Shown here piece after piece: positions 26,801 through 33,985 of a DNA stretch of 51,673 nucleotides. Positions within the stretch are counted from its first letter, which is position 1; every line of letters starts with the position of its first letter. This stretch comes from a virus, in IMG/VR virus record IMGVR_UViG_3300045020_000143, positions 1-51,673 of that record; one strand, written 5' to 3'. Below the pieces are notes generated by a model, which was not told the origin of the DNA, searched no databases, and saw only the letters and a list, made by a program, of their open reading frames with translations. The position numbers were made by a program, and so were the translations under genes.

Positions 26801-27126
26801 CCAAGGTCAAGGACCCAGGGAGTAGCGACCACTACCACGGGGACATCTTGCCCAGGACTGAGGTCGAGGAGTTCAACCGGAACCTGCCCAAGGGTGCGAA
26901 GCCCATTGAGCATGATCCCATCTTGAAGGGTGTGAGAGAGATTCCATCTCTCATCTCGAAGAACTGGATGGCCCGTCTCAACTACCAGCGGCTGTCTTCA
27001 ACCATTCAAGACGCAGCGGCAGAGGGGTGGAAGGCAGAGATGCACGGCTCTCACCCCATCCCCGGCATTGCCATGGGGAGCGAGTTCGGCAAGGCACCAG
27101 CAGGTAAGTCGAAGCACGTATACTAG
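20845..27126 (+). CDS. Single-chain RNA polymerase, beta and beta-prime fused
   Basis: Catalytic core of a multisubunit-type RNA polymerase in one 2,093-residue chain (GTG at 20845 with GAGG six bases upstream; a GTG at 20833 adds four residues). The beta half has an N-terminal FIVNGSEYQIDHLFRLKSGA, the rifampicin-region QTNPIQMLSESR followed by NPSHFGFLDPMHTPES, GYNFEDG at 646, GDKLTGRHGNKG (796-802 for the last part), NPSGVPTRINVGQ, and GGQHGGQGFGQ. The junction is near residue 1030. The beta-prime half has LVKRRQDLSIRSTVI, the catalytic NADFDGD at 1412-1418 (D1414, D1416, D1418), bridge helix SGARGKPGQLRQ from 1651, trigger loop HGARKGTLQRA, and zinc cysteines C1737, C1799, C1806, C1809. 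The N-terminal beta-prime zinc ribbon is absent. No alpha, omega or sigma gene is visible. It lies among late virion genes, so it may be packaged. Confidence 0.97.
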   Translation: MDLLTPEKSFENLKTDVLKAIQSHFPYEGRRQSVQLGNLRVEDKLSQDDIHSQAEVKDKDGTWGVPIRGDLTLIDKNTGKVVDTKKNAVLARLPKLTNRYSFIVNGSEYQIDHLFRLKSGAYARIQRNGDLETEFNLSNPSRLAGDNFSVKLDRENKKFSLKYGDAHIPLYPILKSMGVSDEQLEHDWGKAIFEANKPKNDKKMLSGLHSFWKRTVEDPEGPRPHDVGDYGKYVHSLFSKTTIRPDTTALTLGKPFTTVNGDALAIAAKKILGISRGEQKPDDRDSLAFKEIVSVEDFIPEKINKAERSIRHHIRKNVDHKLSVGDIVSPDLFNRPIHEFFTKGGSVAERSDQTNPIQMLSESRKTTLMSKDFGGIKGDHNLTTEMQVVNPSHFGFLDPMHTPESERTGITLHLSANARKNGKDLETPVYDVATGKITHMPVIKFHQAMAVLPDQVKWVDGKPVPIAKMVKVKLPGGDIEERPFTEAGYVMPSSKGLFDYASNLIPFLPTDQGNRVSMADKQLEQAISLKHREAPFVQSKTDAEDPTHTFEKVVGQTVTTNAPVSGKVTKVGKDTITIGEGKDAKVVQLYNHFPLNDPKGMMHSLPIVHEGEEVKKGQVIADNNFTAKGVLAVGTNLRVGYIPYKGYNFEDGIVISDSAAKKLTSEHLYKKDLELDPTNDTVSKSKFKAFSVVKSQQMSKEQWDNIDDDGVIKPGTRVKPGQVLIAALGKNTTTRQGHALAALGKRAFSPWKNKSLTWDEDHEGVVTKVVRSPSDKNIRVYVKTEEPAVVGDKLTGRHGNKGIITRILPDHEMPHTLDNGEKRHLEVLLNPSGVPTRINVGQMLETAAGKIAEKTGKTYVVNNFAGPDHDYRQQVMDDLKKHGLSDEETVYDPHDVRKPLGSVLVGPQYILKLKHQVEKKLTARGGGTSVEGRGLPYDADRQPRKGGQHGGQGFGQLDIYTLLGHNARHNIREMATYKSDMQDATFWSIVQQGDPIPPPRIPFSYQKFTSLLQGLGVNVSKDGTAVRLLPMTNKEILHLAGNGRNEIKEGNKTIISKNLKPEAGGLFDIHATGGMDGDKWAFMKLTEPVPNPIFVGQNNRPGPVPVLLGLKMSEVDDIMSGKRNLEGKVGGAGIEAALKKIDVPKEIAALKAELPHLGGTTLDRANKKLKYLLALKDAGLQPHEAYILHNIPVIPPKFRPAIPTAKGDINYGPLNGLYKNIALLNGKLKDRIKELGEEHQHPVRAQLWDAVRALESIGNYKPVYDVDSSGNRELKGILDIIGGGTGEQPKEGYFQKHLVKRRQDLSIRSTVIPEPAMGIDEVGLPRHAAMELYKPFVVAQLGKWSVDPLRAQEEIKKDTPLALKALEAAVEDRPIILKRDPVLHKFSVMAFKPKIIEGKAIQIHPLVTGGFNADFDGDTMAGTVPMSQEAVEEARNMFPSKNLYSPTTGQVMYGPSQESLLGLHMLSKWGKDSGKTYDSVTSLSKAVDKGEIHVSDPVRVKGLFGGKPTTFGRILIESRLPRGFKHSSEILHSPEFEATSKTLSGKITPLLASAHTEDFAKSINELKDLGNEYSYKLGFSIGLKDLAPLKERGAILAAAHAKADTAKKITNKDERDKALVNIYTDATNQIDEATKKALSGSSNRLAQMVFSGARGKPGQLRQMIAAPMLMQDSTNRTIPVPVTKSYSEGLDIGDYWLAQHGARKGTLQRAQGTRDPGAISKDILNSTMATLIVSNDCDTHQGLLMDINHKDLHDRYTSAPYKLRDGTVIKAGTLVTPEISSRLRNNKIDKVMVRSPLKCEHGDGICAKCFGLNENGKLHDVGTNIGVLAGQALGEPAVQMAMDAFHSGGIASSERGAKSVDRFTRLKTLLEMPETIRDQATIAMATGKIEDIKKDPVGGLDIFINGLKHLVPKHLISDKIKPGMEMKKGEPLSEGHINPHHLLNATKDIHAVQNHLVREMQEGLYEKEGVRRRNVEVAVRAVTNLTKVKDPGSSDHYHGDILPRTEVEEFNRNLPKGAKPIEHDPILKGVREIPSLISKNWMARLNYQRLSSTIQDAAAEGWKAEMHGSHPIPGIAMGSEFGKAPAGKSKHVY

Positions 27127-27134
27127 GAAGACCG

Positions 27135-28223
27135 ATGGCTCCTGCTGTCACACAGGCTGGACTGATTCCAGCCATGATCCAGAAGGCTCGCGTTCTGGAT
27201 GTGGACATCGCCCACTACACGCTCACCATCGCCACCGAGTTCGCGAAGAAGCCACTCTCTGGTGTCTCCTTCGCCTCCCCGTACCAGCACATGAACAATG
27301 GGGAGGGCATCTACTTCTTGCCCGAAGTGGGTTCCATCTGTTGGATGTGTGAGCCCTCAGACGGGAGCATGCCCTTCATCCTGGCTTGGGCTGCGGCTCA
27401 AGACGAGGGGGACTTCCGAGCCAAGAAGCAAGACCTAAACCCCGGTGACATCTACCTGGGAACACGGGACGAGAACTTCTTGGTCCTGCGAAGGGGCGGG
27501 GTGGTTCAGATCGGTGGCACCGGTCTATGCCAGCGGATGTACCTGCCGGTGAACAACCTCATTCAAGACTTCTGCGAGAACTACGCTCTTCATTCTCTTG
27601 GTGGGGATCTTGAATGGTCGACGTCCATTCCACAGGGCACGACGGATGGCAACAGACCGTCACTTCTCTCTGTGAAAGCGAGGGCTTTGGCCAGTGACCC
27701 CAACCCCATCGCCACCCTTCAAATCGGTTCCCACCCCAATGACTCTACGACTACTCTCAGTCTGAGTATCAAGGCGTCTGGAGCACAAGGAGCTCAAGAA
27801 CAGATCAGTCTAAAGCTTGGAAATGACGGCAGCGTCCAATGGACGGTGAAAGCGGGAGTCACCTACAACGTCACCGGGGACTTCTCGGTGAGCGCTCAAG
27901 GGAACGTCTCTCTCCAAGCTCAAGGCACGGCGCAGCTTTCAGGACAGACAGGAGCAACGGTCAGCACCCCAGCGTCTGCAACTCTTCAAGGAGGAACCGG
28001 CGTCACCATTGATGCTCCAGTGACCGCCGTTACGAAAGTGATGACCGTGGGTGGTGGTGGACAGCCCGTCGCTCTTGCTCCAGCCCTTCTAGTCTGGCTT
28101 GCTGCACACACGCACCTCATCGTTCTTCCGATTCCAGGGACCCCAACAGGACCGGCATCCGCAGCACCGACCGGACCCCCACCACCGAACATCGCCTCCC
28201 TTTTGTTGTCCAGCGCCACCTAG
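27135..28223 (+). CDS. Baseplate spike protein (gpV/gp45-like)
   Basis: A 362-residue protein resembling the membrane-piercing spike of contractile tails. The N-terminal 130 residues would be an OB-type domain (DIAHYTLTIATEF, GVSFASPYQHMNNGEGIYFL, then W and P-rich strands). The middle, about residues 200-300, is a run of short alternating strands typical of a beta-helix (SVSAQGNVSLQAQ, TAQLSGQTGATVSTP). The C-terminal HTHLIVLPIPGTPTGP followed by a Pro-rich TGPPPP is the hallmark tip sequence of gpV-like spikes. It implies a contractile tail. It begins nine bases after the RNA polymerase stop. Confidence 0.8.
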   Translation: MAPAVTQAGLIPAMIQKARVLDVDIAHYTLTIATEFAKKPLSGVSFASPYQHMNNGEGIYFLPEVGSICWMCEPSDGSMPFILAWAAAQDEGDFRAKKQDLNPGDIYLGTRDENFLVLRRGGVVQIGGTGLCQRMYLPVNNLIQDFCENYALHSLGGDLEWSTSIPQGTTDGNRPSLLSVKARALASDPNPIATLQIGSHPNDSTTTLSLSIKASGAQGAQEQISLKLGNDGSVQWTVKAGVTYNVTGDFSVSAQGNVSLQAQGTAQLSGQTGATVSTPASATLQGGTGVTIDAPVTAVTKVMTVGGGGQPVALAPALLVWLAAHTHLIVLPIPGTPTGPASAAPTGPPPPNIASLLLSSAT

Positions 28224-28234
28224 GAGATCAGCAG

Positions 28235-31120
28235 ATGGAACTCTTCCTCGACCAACTGCCGGAGACAGACGAACTCCTCAAGGAGGCTGCGTTCGCTGCC
28301 CGTCTCTCCGAGACTCCCGAGAACTGGCCGCAGGAACTCAACTCCGAGCTCTTCAAGCAGCTCCCCTTCCTCTCCGACTACGACGTCAACGTGAACCTGG
28401 ATCGGGTCGATACCCAACGGGGTTTCGCCTTCGGGTATGCCGACGTCGCCAACAAGACGGAACGCCCGGAGCTGGAGCATGAGGAGTCGGGACTCCCACA
28501 CATCCGCATCCCGCTCATCATCAAGGAGAAGTTGGCCAAGCCGTTCTCCGTCTTCCTGGATGGCGAGAGGGTGATGCCCCTCACCGAAGAGCGCATCCGG
28601 GAGTGCCTCTTCAACCCCAGCACGTTCGATCTCTCGGCCACCCCACCTCGCGACCCCAGCTTGGTCGAGACCCTCATGCCTCCCCAGCGCCAGGGTATCG
28701 GCATGGGTGGCGAGTACAAGATGGCCTCTGCGGAAGAGGCCTTCATGAAGAAGCTGGGCTGGGCCGATGAAGCCCAGTCCCCCGCCACTTCGGGTGGCAT
28801 CGAGGGCTGGCTCAAGCAGTTCCATGGAACCCCTCTCATGGAACGGGCCCTCGAAGTCGAGAAGAAGAAGCTCCACCACGACATCGAGGAGAACCAACAG
28901 CGTCAAACCGAAGACGCCAAAAGGAACAAGCAGATCAAGAGCCAGGGCGCAATGTGGCGCCGGCGCGACGCAATCACCAATGAGCGTCGTGGATTGGAGC
29001 TGGAGTTGGCTCTCCATCGCCACTCGCAGTTGGTCGAGAAGACGAAGACCTCTTCCGGTGAGGAGCTCAAGAACGAGGCTGGCTCCCCCAAGATGGAGGG
29101 TTGGTGCGCCCAGTTCTCTGGCACTCCGCTCATGGAGAGGGCGATGGAGCTGGAGAAGCGGAACCTGGAGAACGACATCGAGCGCAATCGGATGGACCAG
29201 GCTCAGGACGCAAAGAGGCAGAGGGAGAGCAAGGCCCGGGACAAGATCTACCGGGAGGGTGACTCCATTCGGACTGCCAAGCGGGGCCTGGAGTTGGAGC
29301 TGGAACTCCAGAAGCATCACGCGATGCTGGGCGAGGGTCACGAGAAGACCTCGGCCATCCTGGACTTGGAGAAGGTCGCCTTCAGCCACATCTCGAAGCC
29401 GCAGTGGGAGGCCATCTACAAGAGCGACGGCGTTCGGAAGGCCATCCAGAAGTGGGGCGGCCCTGGTCATCCACAAGTTACCAACAAGGTCTACGAGACG
29501 GCGGCCAAGGCCTACGGCTACCACCCGAAGGTCCTGGACTTCAATCCGGTGAAGGCGGCCGAGCAGGCGAAGAAGGCCGCTCAGAAGGCCACGTCCAAGG
29601 GTGGTGCCGCCGGAGGAGCGGCAAAGCCGAAGACCGCCTCCCTTCTCCGGGCCATCGCTCCCACCATCCGTGAGTCGGATGCGGAGCGGTTCACGGAGCG
29701 GGTGGCATCGGACCCGACGCTCATCGCTGGGTTCCGCAAGGCGGGGGCAGCCGAGCTCCTGGTGGAGGTCTTCGAGAAGACGAAGAGGGCCTCATCCTCG
29801 GAACGCTTGATGGCACTGGCCGAGGCCGTCGAGCCGACCTGCGTCACCATCCAGAAGCTGCCGGGTGGGAACTTCCTGGTGAAGAGCGCCAACGTCAACG
29901 CCTTCGTCGAGAAGACCGCCGCCGGTGAGCAGATGCCCCATGAAGAAGCCGCAGCGGCCATGGGTCCGGAGAACGCCCAGGCGATGCAGCCAGGGCAGAC
30001 CGCGTCCGTGGTTTCGGATCCGGTTGAGGAAGAGGAGATCGAAGAAGCTCCTCCGACCAAGGCCAAGGTCATCGAGGAGTTCGGGCAGTACAAGGTTCAG
30101 GACGTGATGGGCAACTCACTCCTGGGCCACGTCTTCCCGACCACCCTCTCCTGGGATGGGGAGTTCTCCCCACAGCCCATTGCGCTGTTCACCAACGGCT
30201 CAGCCTACGCTCTTCAGGAGCAGATCGCCGGCGAGCTGGTGGGCAAGGGTGTGACGCTGCCCAGCGACTCTCCACGGGGTGAGGGCGTCTTCTACGCCGT
30301 GCAGGATGGAGAGGCCATCTGCACCATGCCGGTCACCATCGCCTCGTCGATGGCAGGGCCGGATGGTCTGGCCAAGCTGACCGGCATGGACGCCTTCGGC
30401 AACCCCATCCAGGCATCCTTCACCGAAGGCCTCTCACAACCGGCTCGCATCTCGGATGTCGAGTACGCCTTCCCCAGCACCTGGAAGTTCATGCGTCTGA
30501 ACGGGCAGACGCAACTCGTCCCCGATCCGATGCAGATGAACAAGCAGGCGCAGGTCGATGCCTCCAGGGATGCGGTCACTCTCTTCTACAACGGCTCCTA
30601 CAACTTCGAGGGGGCATGTGGGCTGGAGAAGATCTCCCGTGACCTGCGCTACGACCTGGACCCGGTCTCCGCCGAGTTCCTCCTCGGCGTCCTCGGAGTT
30701 GACGGCATCACCGCGAAGACGAAGGTGGCAGAGGCCCGGAAGAAGGGTCACGTCAAGCTGGCCAACCTGAAGACCATCCGTCTCCTGGGTGAGCGCTTCA
30801 AGGAAGCCGAGAAGACAGCCCACGTTCTCCTCATGAAGATGCCGAACCTGCGCCGCGACCTCATCAAGGAAGCAGCGGCCATGGAGGACGAGGACACGGT
30901 GGACAGCCTCCTCGCCCTGAACTTCATCAACCCCGAGAACCTGGCCACCTTCGTCGGTTACCAGCCGGAGTTGGAAGGCACGAGCGAGAAGCTGGCGGAG
31001 ATGCTGCTGTATTCCTACCTCGGAGAGAAGTCCCTACCCGAGGGTGCTCTCGATCGATCGATGAAGAACCTGGAGGAGGTCATCGTAGGACTGAAGGCCA
31101 TCGCTCACTCCGAGGGTTGA
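28235..31120 (+). CDS. Large coiled-coil virion protein with tandem duplication
   Basis: 961 residues with GGAG upstream of the ATG. After a 180-residue N-terminal region, two adjacent copies of a coiled-coil unit of about 90 residues occur: one starts IEGWLKQFHGTPLMERALEV and the next MEGWCAQFSGTPLMERAMEL, both continuing with E/K-rich heptads and ending in RRGLELELAL or KRGLELELEL. A second helical section, an acidic linker (EEEEIEEAPPTK) and a beta-rich C-terminal half follow. No enzyme motif. Size and position after the spike gene suggest a structural or internal virion protein. Confidence 0.8.
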   Translation: MELFLDQLPETDELLKEAAFAARLSETPENWPQELNSELFKQLPFLSDYDVNVNLDRVDTQRGFAFGYADVANKTERPELEHEESGLPHIRIPLIIKEKLAKPFSVFLDGERVMPLTEERIRECLFNPSTFDLSATPPRDPSLVETLMPPQRQGIGMGGEYKMASAEEAFMKKLGWADEAQSPATSGGIEGWLKQFHGTPLMERALEVEKKKLHHDIEENQQRQTEDAKRNKQIKSQGAMWRRRDAITNERRGLELELALHRHSQLVEKTKTSSGEELKNEAGSPKMEGWCAQFSGTPLMERAMELEKRNLENDIERNRMDQAQDAKRQRESKARDKIYREGDSIRTAKRGLELELELQKHHAMLGEGHEKTSAILDLEKVAFSHISKPQWEAIYKSDGVRKAIQKWGGPGHPQVTNKVYETAAKAYGYHPKVLDFNPVKAAEQAKKAAQKATSKGGAAGGAAKPKTASLLRAIAPTIRESDAERFTERVASDPTLIAGFRKAGAAELLVEVFEKTKRASSSERLMALAEAVEPTCVTIQKLPGGNFLVKSANVNAFVEKTAAGEQMPHEEAAAAMGPENAQAMQPGQTASVVSDPVEEEEIEEAPPTKAKVIEEFGQYKVQDVMGNSLLGHVFPTTLSWDGEFSPQPIALFTNGSAYALQEQIAGELVGKGVTLPSDSPRGEGVFYAVQDGEAICTMPVTIASSMAGPDGLAKLTGMDAFGNPIQASFTEGLSQPARISDVEYAFPSTWKFMRLNGQTQLVPDPMQMNKQAQVDASRDAVTLFYNGSYNFEGACGLEKISRDLRYDLDPVSAEFLLGVLGVDGITAKTKVAEARKKGHVKLANLKTIRLLGERFKEAEKTAHVLLMKMPNLRRDLIKEAAAMEDEDTVDSLLALNFINPENLATFVGYQPELEGTSEKLAEMLLYSYLGEKSLPEGALDRSMKNLEEVIVGLKAIAHSEG

Positions 31121-31123
31121 TTC

Positions 31124-31978
31124 GTGAAGCACCCAGCCCAATTCCTGATGAAGTACCTCCTCATCAAGGATCCGACCCAGTCGGATGCCGAGGTGATGAA
31201 GGTGCTTGAAGACTGGGGCTACCTCAGCCCGGAACCTACGTTCTTGGCCTTCCTGCGGCAGAGCATTCCGCCGGTGCCGGCAGGCTGGAACCCGGCTGAC
31301 CGCCTGCACAGGCCCTCGATGAAGTACCTCCGAGACCAGGAGGTCTACGAGCTCTTCTATCCGACCAACGGAATCGAAGACGCTTGGGGCTACCTCTCGG
31401 AGCCGAGCAAGAGGATGGTGGTCGAGCAGATCCTCTTGGCTCGTCTCGATCTCCACGTCGCAGCCCAGAAGGTGAATCGCCAGTACAACTGGCACCTCAC
31501 CGAAGAGGGGCTGATGATGTACCGCCACTACTTCTGGAACGTGAAGCTGCTCACGTTCGATGAGTGGGGCCGATACCTCTACGGTCGGAGTGCCATGTAC
31601 GACCGCTACATGGCGCTGCTCCACTCGGGTCCGAAGCTCGCCTTCTTCCACCTGCGTCTTGAGCAGACGCTGGAGTCGAAGAAGATGATTCAGCGGACCC
31701 AGGAGATTGCCTACTTCGCTCTCGAAGAGGTGAACCTCCAGCCCGGAGTGAAGGCCGACAAGGTCAAGGCCATCGGAGTCCTGGGCAAGGTCGTCACCGA
31801 CTGTCACAACGCTCTGTCCACCTCCGACATGGCGCTCTCTGCGGTCCTCAAGGAGTTCGAGCGGTTCCGCATGGAGCACCCGGAGCTCTCGCCTCCGGAC
31901 ATCAAGAAGCTCGCCCCCAACGGCAACTACTCCGGCAGCGGAGTGGACGCTGGCAAAGAGAAAGTGGAGCACCACTGA
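31124..31978 (+). CDS. Hypothetical protein, 284 aa
   Basis: GTG start three bases after the previous stop. It is mainly helical with many aromatic residues in the middle (LTEEGLMMYRHYFWNVKLLT, WGRYLYGRSAMYDRYM). No metal or catalytic motif is visible. The ATG of the following tagged protein overlaps its TGA by one base. A small-terminase or head-joining role is conceivable from the position, but I cannot support either. Confidence 0.7.
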   Translation: MKHPAQFLMKYLLIKDPTQSDAEVMKVLEDWGYLSPEPTFLAFLRQSIPPVPAGWNPADRLHRPSMKYLRDQEVYELFYPTNGIEDAWGYLSEPSKRMVVEQILLARLDLHVAAQKVNRQYNWHLTEEGLMMYRHYFWNVKLLTFDEWGRYLYGRSAMYDRYMALLHSGPKLAFFHLRLEQTLESKKMIQRTQEIAYFALEEVNLQPGVKADKVKAIGVLGKVVTDCHNALSTSDMALSAVLKEFERFRMEHPELSPPDIKKLAPNGNYSGSGVDAGKEKVEHH

Positions 31979-32322
31979 TGAATGCCGCGACCTACAGAGG
32001 CTTCACGGACGAGATGAAGAAGATCGCCGCATTCATCTCCGGTGTGACAGCAGCCAGGCCCATCCTCAAGCAGTTCCATCCAGGAGCTCACGGCTTCGAG
32101 ACCCTGGCCAAGGGTGTTGGTGACACGGCAGTGATCCGCCGTGGCGCCCAAGCAGCCGGTGCACTCCCTGGCCTCGTCAGCAAGACGATGGGTGCCCTGA
32201 AGGGTCTCAAACCAGGACGGGCTGCAGCGGCAGGGGCTGCAGGCCTCGCCGGCGGTGCGGTTGCAGAGCACAAGCTCCACAAGAACAAGCAGGACCAGGC
32301 TGGGTACGCCATCCCGGGATAG
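31978..32322 (+). CDS. Small virion-region protein with F-x-DEM tag, 114 aa
   Basis: Residues 9-17 read FTDEMKKIA, the shared N-terminal signature. The rest is basic, Gly/Ala-rich and helical (GRAAAAGAAGLAGGAVAE), ending in HKLHKNKQDQAGYAIPG. Size and composition resemble phage internal head proteins. It begins one base inside the previous stop (TGATG). Confidence 0.7.
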   Translation: MNAATYRGFTDEMKKIAAFISGVTAARPILKQFHPGAHGFETLAKGVGDTAVIRRGAQAAGALPGLVSKTMGALKGLKPGRAAAAGAAGLAGGAVAEHKLHKNKQDQAGYAIPG

Positions 32323-32331
32323 GAGCGGACG

Positions 32332-32577
32332 ATGAACGTCGCAGGTTGGATCGCATTCGATGACGAGCTGAAGAAGATCTCCGCTGACCTGACGGCGGCC
32401 GGTCGGGACAAGATCAAGTCCAAGAACTTCGCCGAGCCGAAGAAGCGGGCCTACCCCATCGAGGACCCAGCCCACGCTCGGAACGCTCTGGCCCGGGTCA
32501 GTCAGTTCGGCAGCCCGGGTGAGAAGTCCCAGGTTCGAGCCAAGGTGCACGCCAAGTACCCGGGCATCGGCAAGTAG
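32332..32577 (+). CDS. Small tagged protein with C-terminal HARNALARV domain, 81 aa
   Basis: Residues 9-17 read FDDELKKIS, the shared signature. From residue 30 it carries a compact domain found in many phage proteins, recognised here by KNFAEPKKRAYPIEDPAHAR and RNALARVSQFG ending in KVHAKYPGIGK. I recall this as a domain of unknown function that often accompanies phage ligase, protease or head genes; that memory is not verified here. GGAG lies upstream of the ATG. Confidence 0.75.
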   Translation: MNVAGWIAFDDELKKISADLTAAGRDKIKSKNFAEPKKRAYPIEDPAHARNALARVSQFGSPGEKSQVRAKVHAKYPGIGK

Positions 32578-32587
32578 CGAGCTCGGC

Positions 32588-33982
32588 ATGGCCCAGAAGG
32601 ACTACGCCCCTGGCCTGCCGAGCAAGAAGCGGTATGGAGATCTCTCCAAACTCCGAGCTGGGCAGTTCGTAGACTTCATCGTTCAACGCCACAAGGCGGA
32701 GCGAGCTGGAGAGCACTACGACGTTCGGCTGGGCACGCCTGAGACTGGACTCTTCTCCTGGGCTACGAAGAAGGAGCTCCCCAAGCCAGGCGAGCGCCGA
32801 GCTCTCTTCCAGCAACCTCTGCACCGTCACGAGTACGGTCAGTTCGAAGGAGAGATTGCGGAGGGCTACGGCAAGGGAACGGTGGAGAAGGCCCAGGAGG
32901 GTCGACTCTTCGTCACCAAGATCACCCCCAAGTCCATCCACTTCTCGATGGCGCACAAGAAGGTCCCGGAGCGGTTCGTTCTTCTTAGCCCTCGTCCGGG
33001 ACGTGGAGAGTCCCCAGAGAAGGGCAACTCCAAGCAGTGGCTGCTCCTCAACACCACCCCGACCAAGCCCGTTCCCTACAACAAGGTCCACTACAAGAAG
33101 GTGTCGCCGGAGAAGGCCGAGGCAGTCCTGGACAATCTCCAGCCTGGGAGCTCAGTCCAGGCGAAGATTGATGGGGCTGCAGCCCTCGTGAAGTTGATGG
33201 AGGACAAGGCGGAGATCATGTCCTATCGGGTGGCCAAGCAGACCGGCCATCCCATCATCCACACTGAGCGGGTCTTCAAGGGCCCAGCCACGGTCTCCAT
33301 TCAGAAGGAGTACGTAGGGACAGTCCTTCGTACGGAGCTCTACGGAACCAGGAATGGCAAGACCATCCCACCCCAAGAGCTGGGTGGCATTCTGAACTCA
33401 GCCCTAGAGAAGTCCGTCGAGACCCAGAAGGAGCGTGGCATCGAGCTCAAGAACCTGGTCTTCGACATCCAGAACATCGGGAAGAAGTCGACCAAGGGTC
33501 TGCCCTACGCCAAGAGGATGGAAATCATCAAGGAGCTCATCAGCCATTTGCCGTCCAGCCGCTTCGGTCTCCCAGAAGAGGCCACGACTCCGGAGGCGGC
33601 GAAGAAGCTGCTCAAGCGGATTGGCTCTGGCAAGGAGCCACTCACTCACGAGGGCATCGTCATCCACCCGGCGGAGGGCAAGCCGTCCAAGGTGAAGTTC
33701 ATGGACGAGCACGACGTCCACATCACTGGCTTCTTCCCAGCCGAAGGCAAGTACAAGGACCGAGCGATTGGGGGCTTCACTTACGCTCTCAAGCCTGATG
33801 GCCCAACGGTGGGCAAGGTGGGGACTGGGTTCTCTGATGAACTGCGTCGTGACATGTACCTGAACCCACAGGACTACATTGGTCGGGTGGCGAAGATCCG
33901 AGCTCAAGACCAACACAAGTCTGGAGCTTTCAGAGCCCCTGCCCTATTGTCGCTCCACGAGGACTACCCCACACGCAGGTGA
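32588..33982 (+). CDS. LigD-like phosphoesterase-DNA ligase fusion
   Basis: A 464-residue two-domain repair enzyme. Residues about 25-110 match the LigD 3'-phosphoesterase domain: H35 and H43 with YDVRL (D45, R47), SWATKKELPKPGERRA, and LHRHEYGQFEG, corresponding to the second His/Tyr cluster. The ligase domain follows: nucleotide-binding AKIDGAAALV with K193 as the probable AMP-attached lysine, TERVFKG, LRTELYG, LVFDIQNIG, HEGIVIHP and KVKF, then an OB-fold (GGFTYALKPDG). The PE-to-LIG order is that of bacterial LigD without its polymerase domain. It would trim 3' ends and seal breaks. The His spacing (x7 instead of x5) is unusual. It sits among virion genes, away from the replication block. 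Confidence 0.85.
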   Translation: MAQKDYAPGLPSKKRYGDLSKLRAGQFVDFIVQRHKAERAGEHYDVRLGTPETGLFSWATKKELPKPGERRALFQQPLHRHEYGQFEGEIAEGYGKGTVEKAQEGRLFVTKITPKSIHFSMAHKKVPERFVLLSPRPGRGESPEKGNSKQWLLLNTTPTKPVPYNKVHYKKVSPEKAEAVLDNLQPGSSVQAKIDGAAALVKLMEDKAEIMSYRVAKQTGHPIIHTERVFKGPATVSIQKEYVGTVLRTELYGTRNGKTIPPQELGGILNSALEKSVETQKERGIELKNLVFDIQNIGKKSTKGLPYAKRMEIIKELISHLPSSRFGLPEEATTPEAAKKLLKRIGSGKEPLTHEGIVIHPAEGKPSKVKFMDEHDVHITGFFPAEGKYKDRAIGGFTYALKPDGPTVGKVGTGFSDELRRDMYLNPQDYIGRVAKIRAQDQHKSGAFRAPALLSLHEDYPTRR

Positions 33983-33985
33983 TCT

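Noticed and set aside
28220-29524. 434-codon minus-strand frame
   Set aside because: Antisense to the coiled-coil virion protein; composition typical of complement of Lys/Glu codons.
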